Positions 41,673-50,530 are shown, counted from the stretch's first letter. The stretch is DNA of 64,000 nt from CBDAPU01 sp965198875 (GCA_965198875.1 CBDAPU010000001.1:1674001-1738000), one strand, 5' to 3'. The notes: generated by a model from the letters alone, not told the origin. A program made the numbers and translations.

Positions 41673-42675
41673 AACCAAGCACGTCAATCAGGCGATAAGA
41701 TAACTCCTCAAGTACGTCCTGATATTTTTCATCCGCCTTTAACCTGTCCATCTCAATCAGGGTCATGTTGTCCAGTTTGTTTTTCAGGGTGCGGGCAAGT
41801 GCATCAATACCGGCCTGCTCCAGATTAAGCGAGTCTTCATTTTGATCACGACCGCTGTCATCCACAATGCGGATGGCCTCTTTTATCGAATTTACCCCAC
41901 CGGTTACGAATTTTTCCCTGGCCATCTCATTTCTCAACACCTTGGGCAGACTACGTACATCCCGTAAGGAATAGATATTCCCGTTGTGTATCCAGTCGCC
42001 AAAATCTTCCATTTTGAATCCAGCGTTCCAAATAGCCTCTTTGATACCACTTTTCTGAAGCTCCTCAAATCCGCTGTACCGGTCAATCTTGAACTCGCTG
42101 TCATCAACCCTATCCCGGTAGTATTCGTTCATGTCATCAAATGCCTCTATTTTTCTTTCCATATCTGCCTTGCTGCCCCCACAAAGGGCGATCAGATCAT
42201 CGTAATCTACTAATCTCTCATAACGGAGATGGCTCAGATATTTTGCTTTTTCATAAGCCGGCCACTCTCTGGCGCCCACGAGATGTGTGGTGATACGAAT
42301 TTTTTCTATGTCAAGTTGAGTGGCGTCTTTCAGTATCACCGCCGGTATGCTTTGCCAGGTGGTATTCGCACCGTCTTTTTTCACAAAATCGTGATAGATC
42401 GCCAACCGTGTATTGCCATCAATACAGAGGGTTCGCCCATCTTTTCTAATGACCTTAATCGGTTCGGCAATACCTTTGTTTGCCTTAATCGAAGTTTTCA
42501 GTCGATGAAAGCCGGAAGCATTTCTGGCGCCATCATCACTGCTATTTTGAAGGGCAAAATGGATGCGCTCTGCAGTGATGTTATCACCATATTTCTCCAA
42601 AGCGCCTTTGATGCGAGGATTGCCATCGTCAAACTCGATTTCATCTATTTTGAGGATAATTCTTTCTTCTTTCAT
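41659..42675 (-). CDS. ParB-like nuclease-domain protein (first in operon)
   Basis: A 338-residue protein. The N-terminal ParB-like domain has KIDEIEFDDGNPR, then GIAEPIKVIRKDGRTLCIDGN and the TRLAIY segment (ParB box-like DGNTRL) near residue 88. The central part is helical and charged. The start has an AGGAG ribosome binding site. It is the first gene of the operon, and all five genes overlap or are within 10 bases of each other. It differs clearly from the second ParB-like protein outside the ParB box. Confidence 0.75.
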   Translation of the reverse strand: MKEERIILKIDEIEFDDGNPRIKGALEKYGDNITAERIHFALQNSSDDGARNASGFHRLKTSIKANKGIAEPIKVIRKDGRTLCIDGNTRLAIYHDFVKKDGANTTWQSIPAVILKDATQLDIEKIRITTHLVGAREWPAYEKAKYLSHLRYERLVDYDDLIALCGGSKADMERKIEAFDDMNEYYRDRVDDSEFKIDRYSGFEELQKSGIKEAIWNAGFKMEDFGDWIHNGNIYSLRDVRSLPKVLRNEMAREKFVTGGVNSIKEAIRIVDDSGRDQNEDSLNLEQAGIDALARTLKNKLDNMTLIEMDRLKADEKYQDVLEELSYRLIDVLGYVGK

Positions 42676-42763
42676 CGCCGTTAATCTCCTGTCGTGTATA
42701 CTCGTTAGCAGGCGGGCTGAGAGCGGCTACAATGTTCGGTTCAGTGTTGCAAGCACGGGGCGG

Positions 42764-42791
42764 ATTCTATCATGTAGCGCATATTATGGTC
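42764..42791 (-). promoter_or_regulatory. Possible promoter of the five-gene operon
   Basis: On the minus strand, TAGAAT (42769-42764) matches 5 of 6 positions of a -10 box. It has a weak -35 candidate about 17 bases upstream. The leader to the ParB-like start would be about 85 bases. Confidence 0.3.
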
Positions 42792-42859
42792 ATTCGCCCT
42801 GAATGGCTGATGCTCTCTTTGATAAAACGCCGCCGCCCAGGTGGCGTAATTGATCATCA

Positions 42860-43057
42860 ATGAGCGCAAATAGACAAACCGACAGACACTGGATGTGTGA
42901 GGCGATCACCCTGGCGCACAAGGCCGAGGCGCAGGGAGAGGTGCCGGTCGGGGCGATGGTCGTGATGAATGGTGAGTGTGTTGGGGAAGGCTGGAATCAG
43001 TCCATCCGTCAATGCGACCCGTCCGCCCATGCCGAGGTCCTTGCCATTCGTATGTGA
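42860..43057 (+). pseudogene. tadA: tRNA adenosine(34) deaminase TadA, truncated
   Basis: Only the first 64 or so residues of TadA remain. They include GEVPVGAMVV and the zinc/proton-shuttle motif PSAHAEVLAI (HAE near residue 57). The downstream zinc ligands (the usual PCxxC motif about 30 residues later) and the C-terminal half are missing, and a stop follows at 43057. tadA normally follows guaA in many gammaproteobacteria, so this is the native locus cut by foreign DNA. The enzyme makes inosine at the wobble base of tRNA-Arg and is essential in E. coli, so a second copy or a substitute would be needed. Confidence 0.88.
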
Positions 43058-43274
43058 TGACACAGCGACACTGGAATAATGGCTTTGTACGTGGCCACTG
43101 CGGTCTCAGTGGCAAAGAAGATGTCATCGGATTGTGTAATCGACATCGCGATTTTACCGTCAATCAAGCATCAGGTTTTCCCCTGATTTTACTCACCCTG
43201 CCGGGAGATTGTCTTCCCGTCAGGAAATCACATTGTCCGGCATTTTTATATCTAATGTTCAAGGAGAATGTGTG

Positions 43275-43467
43275 ATGACTAATAGACAAACTAACCCTGA
43301 AAAACCGAAGTATTTCGATCTTGATATCAACGGCATTGGTTACCTCAATCGAGCCCGTGAAGTGACACCAGAGAACGGTATTCCCTTTCTCAGTGTCACC
43401 ATCGCCGCGCTTCGAGGGCCTGCTGACAAGGTCCAGCATACCCATTTCGATTCTAGAGAATACATCG
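43275..43467 (+). pseudogene. DUF3577 family conjugative-element protein, 5' fragment
   Basis: The sequence from the ATG at 43275 (KYFDLDINGIGYLNRAREV, then PFLSVTIAALRGPADKV) resembles DUF3577 proteins found on integrative conjugative elements. The similarity ends near HTHFDSRE, and the frame then runs out of register to a stop at 43541. A GGAGAATGTGTG site precedes the start. This is a remnant joined to the next fragment. Confidence 0.6.
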
Positions 43468-43869
43468 TTGGAATCGGTCTTTGGCCCCGTTGTGGCAAGT
43501 TACACGCGTGCCCAGGCCATCGAAGATGGTGTTCTGGTTGATGTCGGTAGCATGGCGAAGGAGGCCGGATTCAAATGGCCGGTGGCACTTACCCATGCGG
43601 CCTGGTGTGATTGCGTTGCCTGGACGGAGAGAAATAACCGTTTTCAGGTGCATCAGGATGAGTCCGGTCGTTTGTGGGATGTGCTGTTCATGGCGTTTTA
43701 CGCTATCCGCACGAGCAAAGACGTTGGCGATCGACTGCCATTCTCGCGCTATCGGGTGCCCAAAGATGGGCATTCGTTGGACGCAGAGGAGGTGACATTG
43801 AAGCTGATCGTCGGTCCTGGCGATTCGGGTGAGCCGGTTGTCACCATTATGCTACCCAACGAGGATTAA
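43468..43869 (+). pseudogene. DUF6573-like conjugative-element protein, nearly complete or 5'-truncated
   Basis: About 133 residues beginning near a TTG at 43468: ESVFGPVVASYTRAQAIEDG, followed by VLVDVGSMAKEAGFKWPVAL and a C-terminal GDSGEPVVTIMLPNED. This matches the pattern of DUF6573-type proteins of integrative conjugative elements. The original start codon appears replaced by the junction with the DUF3577 fragment. Function unknown. Confidence 0.6.
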
Positions 43870-43928
43870 TACCGCCGACAATGATCGGCCCCTTGCCCTG
43901 GCCACTTGGGATAAAGTGGCATCTCCTC

Positions 43929-45179
43929 TTATTCGTTGATCGTGCGCTGACACTGTTTGGTAACAATCTGTTCAACCCGTTGCAGTGCCGCATATTCGCC
44001 ATAAAGGTTTTCGAAGTTTTCCCTTGCGTGCTGCAGGTTCTCCAGTAGCCCGCTGGCAACATCCAGGACTTGATCCCGGAGGAACTGAGGGCGCAATCCA
44101 CACTGATTTGCCAGTGCGTCCCAATGCTTCAGGGTGACAACCCCCGGATGTCTTTCGTCGCCAACGGAAAAAGCCAGATGGTAATCAATACGTTCTATAG
44201 CGCGGGTGCAAACCAGGTCATAAAAAGGCGCTAAGCGGATTTCACCATTAGCCTGATGCAGCAGAGAAAGGTTTTTGGCATGGCCATCTGAGTTGCCTGC
44301 CAGGACGTTGAAGGCTTGCCAGCGAAGCAAGTGCTGCACGTCGTTGGCAGGGTCGGTGGAAACATCCTGCACCAGCCGATAACAGTCCGCAAATGTCGGT
44401 CCACCATCTTCCTGATACTTGCGTTCGTGCCCGAAGCCCAGCGCCTGACAAAAATCTTCCTGATGCAGTCTCCCAATCTGGCCGTTTTCAAGCGGGTGTC
44501 GATCATAACGCTCAATCAACGCATAGTGTGTGTCGGCGATTGAGCGCAGTTGGATGTCGACCACTGGCAGGTCGATGGCGTCCGCCAGCAGGGTGGTAAA
44601 CGTCTCGTAGGCGGGTAGATGACGATAATCTGATAGTTCGAATTTCAGGATGTGGCTGGAGGGAGACTCCTTCCTGGGTAGCCAGTAATCGTCGTCTTTC
44701 AACAGAACAGGGCATTTGTCCTGGGCTCCGGCCAAAGACAGTCGGGGGCGTTCATTGGCAGTCCATGTGTACACCTGACCCCGGTGGGCAACCAGGTTGG
44801 CGAGCTCTTCTTCCGAGACTTTGTGGTACGCGTGCTCTGTTGAGGGTTGATGCTCTGCTTGCAATATGCAAAGCGCGCCCGCGCATTCGCCACCAATCGC
44901 GCGAAGCAAATCAAAGTCGGTATTGGCGAGTTTGAGGTCGCGAACTATCTGATCGCGTACACCACCTTCTGGCAGCAGGTTGGCGAAAAAGCGATGAGCA
45001 AGACCTTCTTCAGGGGCAAATGCTTCCGCCTGCAAAGGCAGGGCGTGGGAAATGGCAAATTCACCTTGCGCCAGCCATTCCTCTTCGTAACGAAAGCCGA
45101 TCAGCCCCTGGGTGTTTCGCCATAGGTAGCCGACCAGCCGTTGATCGCTCCAGACATTGAGGCCATCGGGGTCAAGCAT
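43929..45179 (-). CDS. hipA: HipA-type serine/threonine kinase toxin
   Basis: A 416-residue HipA-family kinase. Family features: an N-terminal HipA-N1 domain (LNVWSDQRLVGYL), the RLSLAGAQDKCPVLL segment near residue 155 (phosphate-binding loop region), HILKFELSD near residue 190, and the catalytic FNVLAGNSDGHAKNLSLL near residue 308 with Asp and Asn. Well studied HipA toxins phosphorylate glutamyl-tRNA synthetase and induce persistence; the target here is unknown. The start at 45179 has a GGAGG site and overlaps hipB by 8 bases. Confidence 0.92.
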   Translation of the reverse strand: MLDPDGLNVWSDQRLVGYLWRNTQGLIGFRYEEEWLAQGEFAISHALPLQAEAFAPEEGLAHRFFANLLPEGGVRDQIVRDLKLANTDFDLLRAIGGECAGALCILQAEHQPSTEHAYHKVSEEELANLVAHRGQVYTWTANERPRLSLAGAQDKCPVLLKDDDYWLPRKESPSSHILKFELSDYRHLPAYETFTTLLADAIDLPVVDIQLRSIADTHYALIERYDRHPLENGQIGRLHQEDFCQALGFGHERKYQEDGGPTFADCYRLVQDVSTDPANDVQHLLRWQAFNVLAGNSDGHAKNLSLLHQANGEIRLAPFYDLVCTRAIERIDYHLAFSVGDERHPGVVTLKHWDALANQCGLRPQFLRDQVLDVASGLLENLQHARENFENLYGEYAALQRVEQIVTKQCQRTINE

Positions 45180-45456
45180 GGTGTCCTCCATCCTGTTTTG
45201 ATGGCGGTCTGGATGGCGTGCCTCCACGGGGCTGAACCACCACCTCCAGCCCCAATGTGCGCAGCGCTTGCAACACCTTGCCAAGCTCTGCGGTTTCCTT
45301 GCCGCGCTCAAACTCAGATAGAAAGCGGGTGCTCAGGTTGCCCAAACCGGAAATCGTTTCCAGTGTCAGCTTTCGTTGTTTTCGGTGAGCACGCACAAGC
45401 TTGCCGAGATCCTCGGCCGATCGAACCGCACCGTATCGCACCTGATCGTTGCTCAT
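45172..45456 (-). CDS. hipB: HipB-type antitoxin (Xre-family HTH)
   Basis: A 94-residue DNA-binding antitoxin with a helix-turn-helix between about residues 15 and 70 (LGKLVRAHRKQRKLTLETIS, LSTRFLSEFERG) and a Pro/Gly/Ser-rich C-terminal tail, which in HipB proteins is the degradation-prone part. The ATG at 45456 is chosen over 45516. It is upstream of and coupled to hipA. It probably represses the operon through the palindromic sites just upstream. Confidence 0.9.
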   Translation of the reverse strand: MSNDQVRYGAVRSAEDLGKLVRAHRKQRKLTLETISGLGNLSTRFLSEFERGKETAELGKVLQALRTLGLEVVVQPRGGTPSRPPSKQDGGHHA

Positions 45457-45473
45457 ATTGCACCTGTAAATAA

Positions 45474-45587
45474 TTACCGTACGGTAAAAAATAGCATGCA
45501 AATGATGCTGGATCAAAAAATATGTACCGTACGTGATAATTTAGGTCTTGTTTGACTGTTGGGTGATAAATTTATCCCGCACGGTAA
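45474..45587 (-). promoter_or_regulatory. Three palindromic operator-like repeats upstream of hipBA
   Basis: A perfect 14-bp palindrome TTACCGTACGGTAA lies at 45474-45487. A variant with TACCGTACGT is at 45525-45534, and a third related copy TTATCCCGCACGGTAA is at 45572-45587. The first and third share the extended run CGGTAAAAAATA. Spacing between repeats is about 50 bases. They lie 18-131 bases upstream of the hipB ATG and fit autoregulation by HipB. Confidence 0.65.
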
Positions 45588-45990
45588 AAAATAATTGGCT
45601 TTTAGCGCTCAAAAACAGGATGGTTCCACTGTATAGCCAGACGACCTGTCAATGATTGGTTAATTGCATTTCTTCGAACCCTGGTGTGACCTCACACTGT
45701 TTGATGAAGCCTCCTGGAGTTCCTTCTGGGGCTGGACCATGCTCATCACTTTCGCGAAAGTGGGAGTTCAGCAACTGGATTATACGCTTCGTTCGCTTAA
45801 AGGCGCTCAATGCAAACTACGCATTAGTCCCGCTTGCGCGGAGATGACGCAAAATTTCGTGGGAAAGCGCCGACGACCAGGGGCGGTATCAGGTTCAGGG
45901 AGGACAGGGTTGCTACGTCATTAACCCAGTTGCAATCGAAATAAGGTCGTATAGCTGTATCCTGCCTATTAATCAATCTCTGAATTCGTC
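45588..45990. other. Intergenic stretch with a 16-bp perfect palindrome
   Basis: About 400 bases between the hipBA operators and the DUF4400 fragment. CACTTTCGCGAAAGTG at 45748-45763 is a perfect palindrome. Short openings on the plus strand (for example from about 45664) show no motif I recognise and are probably decayed element DNA. Confidence 0.4.
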
Positions 45991-46311
45991 TTGTCTGCCA
46001 TGCAAATTACCCAGGTGTTTGCTGTGCGCCTCGCCGTTCTTACTCTGGCGACTCCAGTATTCGGGTTGTTTACCTTGGTGGCATTGGTTGACGGGCTGGT
46101 GCGGCGGGATCTGAGGCGGTGGGGCGGCCGTGAAAGCGCCTTTGTCTATCACTACGCCAAAAAAGCAGCCATCCCGCTGATTATCATGGCCTGGGTACTG
46201 TATCTGGCGTTGCCGTTCAGCTTGCATTCATCCTGGATCATCTTGCCGTTTGCGCTGGCATTCGCCTTTGCCGTCACCATCACCGCAAGTACCTTCAAGA
46301 AGTATCTCTGA
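45991..46311 (+). pseudogene. DUF4400 integrating-conjugative-element membrane protein, C-terminal fragment
   Basis: A 106-residue opening with two hydrophobic segments. LVDGLVRRDLRRWGGRESAF, VYHYAKKAAIPL and LYLALPFSLHSSW are characteristic of the C-terminal half of DUF4400 (PFL_4697-type) membrane proteins of conjugative elements, and the end ASTFKKYL matches too. The usual N-terminal half of about 100 residues is missing. It marks the remains of a conjugation module. Confidence 0.7.
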
Positions 46312-46384
46312 TATGATTGACTGCAATGCTACAGTTTGCTAGGCTGTATTAGGTCGCTGTAACATTACAGTAATAGAGGTGCCT

Positions 46385-46786
46385 ATGATCGCTCAAGCCA
46401 AACAATTGCTGCAACGTGGTTCCAGTGTAACCAGTTCACTGCTGCCAGCGATTTTTAATATCTTCAGCCAGTGGAAACTGACCGGTGCCCAGCAAATGAC
46501 CCTGCTGGGGCTCAGCAATGAGAAAACGCTCTACAACTGGAAGAGTCAGCCGGAGAAAGCCAAGCTGACACGGGATTTGTTGGAGCGGGCCAGCTATATC
46601 CTGGGTATCTACAAGTCTCTGCAAATCCTTTTACCCGATCAGACTTTGGCCGATCAGTGGTTGGCGACCCCCAACGACAATCCGTTGTTCAACGGTACTG
46701 CCCCCCTGGATCGGCTCCTTGCCGGTCAGGTAACAGACCTGGCCGTGGTCAGGAACTTCCTCGACGCGGAGCGGGGTGGCTGGTGA
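46385..46786 (+). CDS. Xre/MbcA/ParS-type antitoxin (DUF2384 family)
   Basis: A 133-residue antitoxin. The LGLSNEKTLYNWKSQP helix-turn-helix-like segment is near residue 42. The C-terminal DUF2384 domain has TLADQWLATPNDNPLFNGTAP, followed by the toxin-blocking end VVRNFLDAERGGW. The ATG at 46385 has a GAGG site 5 bases upstream. Its stop codon overlaps the toxin start, the usual arrangement of Xre-RES pairs. Confidence 0.88.
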   Translation: MIAQAKQLLQRGSSVTSSLLPAIFNIFSQWKLTGAQQMTLLGLSNEKTLYNWKSQPEKAKLTRDLLERASYILGIYKSLQILLPDQTLADQWLATPNDNPLFNGTAPLDRLLAGQVTDLAVVRNFLDAERGGW

Positions 46787-47475
46787 TCGATATCGAAGAT
46801 CTGCCAATTAGCGAGGTGAATGAACCGGTGTATCGGGTCATTCTCTCTCGCTATCCCCAGATCGATCTGTTCGAGCGCGTTTCAAATCCAGAGGACTGGG
46901 ATGTGCTCTATGCGGTGGAGTCTCTGACCAATCCCAGGTTGCGTGATGAAGTTGGTGATATTAGACTGGTGCCTCCGGAAGATCGAGTCTACGGCGATGG
47001 CGCATCCTGGATTATGGCCGCTTTCACGCATCCTCCGGTAGATGGCCGTGGCGGTCGCTTCAACCGGGATTTCGGTATCTATTATTGCGCGGCCAACGAG
47101 GCCGTAGCCATTGCAGAGTCGTCCTTTCACCGGGCACGGCTTCTCCGGGAATCCCGAATTGAACAAACTACCCAGGATATGCACGTTTTACGGGCGCAAC
47201 TAGGTGCTACGTCTTTGCATGATCTGCGGCAACTAACCGGGCACGCCATATACAACCGGGATGACTACGGAGAAGCTCAGCAACTCGGTTATGCGTTGCG
47301 AGAGGCCAGGAGCTATGGCGTTCACTACCAGAGTGTTAGAGACGCAGGTGAATGTTATGGCGTGATGCGTCCGCGAGCACTATCGGATGCCGTCCACTGG
47401 CGTTACTTGCGTTACCACTACGACCAGGGATCGATTGTCGAAGTTGAATCCCTGTACGGGAGTGACAGGAGGTAA
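46783..47475 (+). CDS. RES-domain toxin
   Basis: A 230-residue RES-family toxin. The start is the GTG at 46783, overlapping the antitoxin stop. Family residues are the Arg in VYRVILSR, the Tyr-rich GIYYCAANEAVAIAESSFH segment and the Glu/Ser positions around VIDIEDL to SVRDAGECYGVMRP. Characterised RES toxins degrade NAD+. The gene is full length and looks intact. Confidence 0.87.
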   Translation: MIDIEDLPISEVNEPVYRVILSRYPQIDLFERVSNPEDWDVLYAVESLTNPRLRDEVGDIRLVPPEDRVYGDGASWIMAAFTHPPVDGRGGRFNRDFGIYYCAANEAVAIAESSFHRARLLRESRIEQTTQDMHVLRAQLGATSLHDLRQLTGHAIYNRDDYGEAQQLGYALREARSYGVHYQSVRDAGECYGVMRPRALSDAVHWRYLRYHYDQGSIVEVESLYGSDRR

Positions 47476-47645
47476 TGGTCATGCACAACGAACTACTATG
47501 GATATTCACTCAACTCCCCGACGATTACATTGTTATCGATACCGAAACCACCGGGCTGCCGGATGAGAATGGCTTGCCTGATATTGTTACGTTGGGCATA
47601 ACGGTCATCAGCGGTCGCGAAATAGCGGAGTCCATTTGGCAATAA
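47475..47645 (+). pseudogene. DEDDh exonuclease-like, N-terminal fragment
   Basis: A 56-residue opening starting at ATG 47475, which overlaps the RES stop by one base. It contains YIVIDTETTGLPDENGLPDI, the ExoI motif (Asp-x-Glu) of DnaQ-like 3'-5' exonucleases, followed by VTLGITVISG. It stops at 47645 before the ExoII and ExoIII motifs, so it is a remnant. Confidence 0.6.
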
Positions 47646-47653
47646 GTAACCAT

Positions 47654-48052
47654 ATGAAAATACCGACGTATCTCATCTTTGACTCCGACGCAGATAAGCC
47701 GGATCGTAATGGTAGCCAGGCAAAGCATGAAAAAGACAACAAGTCGCTCTTAAAACTGGTTGGTGGTGATGACGGCACACCGTTTCCACCTGACACAGTT
47801 TGGGGAACGGGATACACGGTTTGGCATTCAGATATAGGTACTGTGGTGAAAGATGAGATTGGTACGGATGATTGGATAAATTATCGGAACCAGGCCGATC
47901 AACTATATGGGCAGGTCGGTGATCTTAAAAAGAACTCACTGCATATTGGCGCAAGTCTTGCGTTTGCTTGGGAAAACGGAAAGCGTTCAGCAAGTTTGGC
48001 AGCATTGTGTTCAAAGATTCTCGAACTCGACAACACAATTCCATTCAGCTGA
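47654..48052 (+). pseudogene. OLD-family TOPRIM nuclease, C-terminal fragment
   Basis: A 132-residue opening with PTYLIFDSDADKPDRNGSQA followed by KHEKDNKSLLKLVG. The Asp-x-Asp cluster and its surroundings match the TOPRIM domain at the C-terminus of OLD-type ATP-dependent endonucleases. The ABC-ATPase half is missing. It directly follows the exonuclease fragment, which suggests deletion between two neighbouring genes. Confidence 0.55.
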
Positions 48053-48080
48053 TTATGGATTGTCGAACTGTTAGAGTGCC

Positions 48081-50343
48081 ATGGCAGGTGAAGTTATCAG
48101 CACGATTCTAGAGACAACAGCGGGTTATCCGTTGCACCGACTTGGCTGGAAAGCCTTTCAGGACTTGTGTGTGTACGTGGCAGAGGAGTGCCTTAGACGT
48201 CCCGTCCAAAACTTCCTCCCTGGTAATGATGCTGGTCGCGATGGGGCATTTGTAGGACGTTGGGATGGTGATGACCCCGCCGCTGGTGAATCTACGATTC
48301 AGTGTAAATTTACCTCAAGTGAAAAAGATAACCTCACAGTTTCGAAGCTGAGTGATGAAATTGACAAGGCTCGCGCGTTGGCATCCATGGGACTGGCAGC
48401 AGACTACATCATTCTGACTAATCATCAGGTTACTGGTGCGAGTGAAATTAAGATCAAAGCCGCGTTTGAGGTTGCAGCAGTGGGAAGATGCCGCGTATTT
48501 GGCTACGACTGGATTGTTCGTCAGATTCGCACTTCACCGCGTCTGCGTATGATGGCACCACGGCTCTATGGTCTCGGTGACTTGAGTTAACTGCTGGATG
48601 AGCGCGCATATGCTCAGGCACAGCTCATTCTCAGTGCTATGGGTGACGATCTACAGCGTCTCGTTATTACAGAAGCCCACCGCAGGAGTGTCAGAGCTAT
48701 AAGCACTCATAATCTCGTTTTGTTACTTGGAGCTCCTGCTGCTGGCAAGTCAACGATAGGTGCAAGCCTTGCTGTCGTCGCGACAGACATATGGCAGTGT
48801 GGAACAATTCGCGCTACATCGCCGGAGGACATAACAAGGCATCTAAACCCTGATTTGCCACAGTTTTTCTGGATTGATGACGCATGGGGGAATACCCAGT
48901 ATCAGCGGCAAAGAACGGAATCGTGGAATCAGACTCTCCCTCTTATTCAGGGGGCCATAAAAAAGGGTACACGCTTCTTGATCACATCACGTGATTATAT
49001 TTGGAAGGCGGTGCAGAAGGACCTTAAGATACAAGCCCTGCCGATTTTAGGCAAAAGCCAGGTAGTTATAAACGTGCATGAACTCTCCGCTCAGGAAAAG
49101 GCACAGATTCTTTATAACCACCTAAAGTTGGGAGATCAGCCGAAAGGATTTCGTACTGAGGTCAAAAGTTATCTGCCCGCAATTTCTGAACGAAAGGATT
49201 TTCTTCCCGAAGCGGCACGGCGGTTTAGCTCGGTATTTTTTGCAGGTAGACTCCAAACCACTAGAGATGCAGTGTCAGCTTTTTTTGAAAAGCCCGCAGA
49301 GTTTCTCTTGGAGACGCTTACAAACCTGTCTCCAGATTGTCGTGCAGCCATTGCTGTCATTTTTATGAATGGTGGACAGATTTTTTCTCCAGTTTCCATG
49401 AAGTATATAGAACCGGCGGCGGCCGCTTTCGGAGTGAATACAGGAGCTGTACGAGAGCAACTTGAAGCATTGAACGGCAGTCTTTTACTTTCTTTTACTT
49501 TTGGTAAAGAGCGATGAGGGACCTTATTGGACCTATAAACATCCTACCATTAGTGATGCCTTTGCAAGCTATGTCGCTGCTAGCCCAGAGCAAGTGGAAA
49601 TTTACTTGCGAGGTGCACGCCCTGATTCGATCGTCTACGAGGTTGTGTGTGCTGGCTGCGAATTTTCCGGCACGTCAGTGGTCATACCTGACAGCTTGCA
49701 TGAGCTTCTGGAGCAGAGAATTGTTGGGCTGGAGAGGTTTAGGCTTGCTAGCTTTCTTTCATATCGCTCGAATGAAAAATTTTCAGCGCGTCTGCTCTTG
49801 AATCGTCCTGACATCATTGACGGTATCTCATATTTTGTTGCACCTATTAGGGAGGACACAGACGCACAGCTTGTAGCTAGGCTACATAGCCAGGGCCTAC
49901 TACCGGAAGTAACCCGATTGAAATTTGTCGATGACGCAAGACGGCGTGTTATTGACGATGCTGATTCAAGCTTTCTTGATGATGACGATATTCAAAGCGT
50001 TTTTACAGCGAAAGAGATAGAGGATCTTTTGAATTTGGCCGAAACGGAAGTTCTCCCAAATATCTCCCAGCACATTGACAGGCTACGTGGAGATTGGGAT
50101 GGCGATTCGTCCCCTGATGATTATTTCGAGCCATTCGAAGACGCTTTGAAATCTTTCACGACTGCATTATCCGATAGAATAGATAGTCAAAAAGTCATGG
50201 TGTCCGCTCGGACGGACATAAGCTATGCTGTCTCTAGCATGAATGACGAGTTTGAGCCGAGTTCCTCGACCTCAGCACCCACAGCATCGTCAACGCCGCA
50301 GAATACACCGCTCACAAATTTGTTTCGCGATATAGACGAATAA
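48081..50343 (+). pseudogene. REase-nSTAND3 NTPase defence-type protein, interrupted
   Basis: Three segments read as one protein of about 753 residues. The first (48081-48587) is a PD-(D/E)XK restriction-like domain with GNDAGRDGAF and STIQCKF. A TAA at 48588-48590 then interrupts the frame, which continues unchanged as LLDERAYAQAQLILSAMGDD. The second segment is an nSTAND3-type NTPase with Walker A GAPAAGKST and Walker B FFWIDDAWG. Near 49513 one base is lost after FGKER; the shifted frame continues DEGPYWTYKHPTISDAFASY and a Ser/Thr-rich end to 50343. Such proteins resemble phage-sensing STAND effectors. Two lesions make inactivation likely. Confidence 0.75.
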
Positions 50344-50530
50344 ATCAAGTCGCTTACATAGGGACTTTCCAGCCAGCGCGAACTGGGCTCTATGAGAGTC
50401 TTAAGACCAGCTTCTGAACCTTGAATGCCCAAAAATATCCGATCCTAGGTTGATAGCTCCTGAAGGTATATAAAACCACCCCACCCACCGAATAGATTTT
50501 CCATCGTTCCTTATAACTAATTCCCGCACT

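Noticed and set aside
37219..42675. Assignment of the five-gene operon to Dpd (7-deazaguanine) or Dnd/Ssp systems
   Set aside because: A TGT-like DpdA, DndC/SspD-like sulfurtransferases and the other signature genes are absent; only generic ParB/SNF2 resemblance remains.
37147..42859. Integration of an island into the guaA 3' end with flanking att repeats
   Set aside because: The guaA 3' end is a known integration site in other genomes, but I found no second copy of its last bases and no integrase in the window.
45664..45924. Possible 86-codon gene between hipBA and the DUF4400 fragment
   Set aside because: No recognisable family; probably decayed element DNA.
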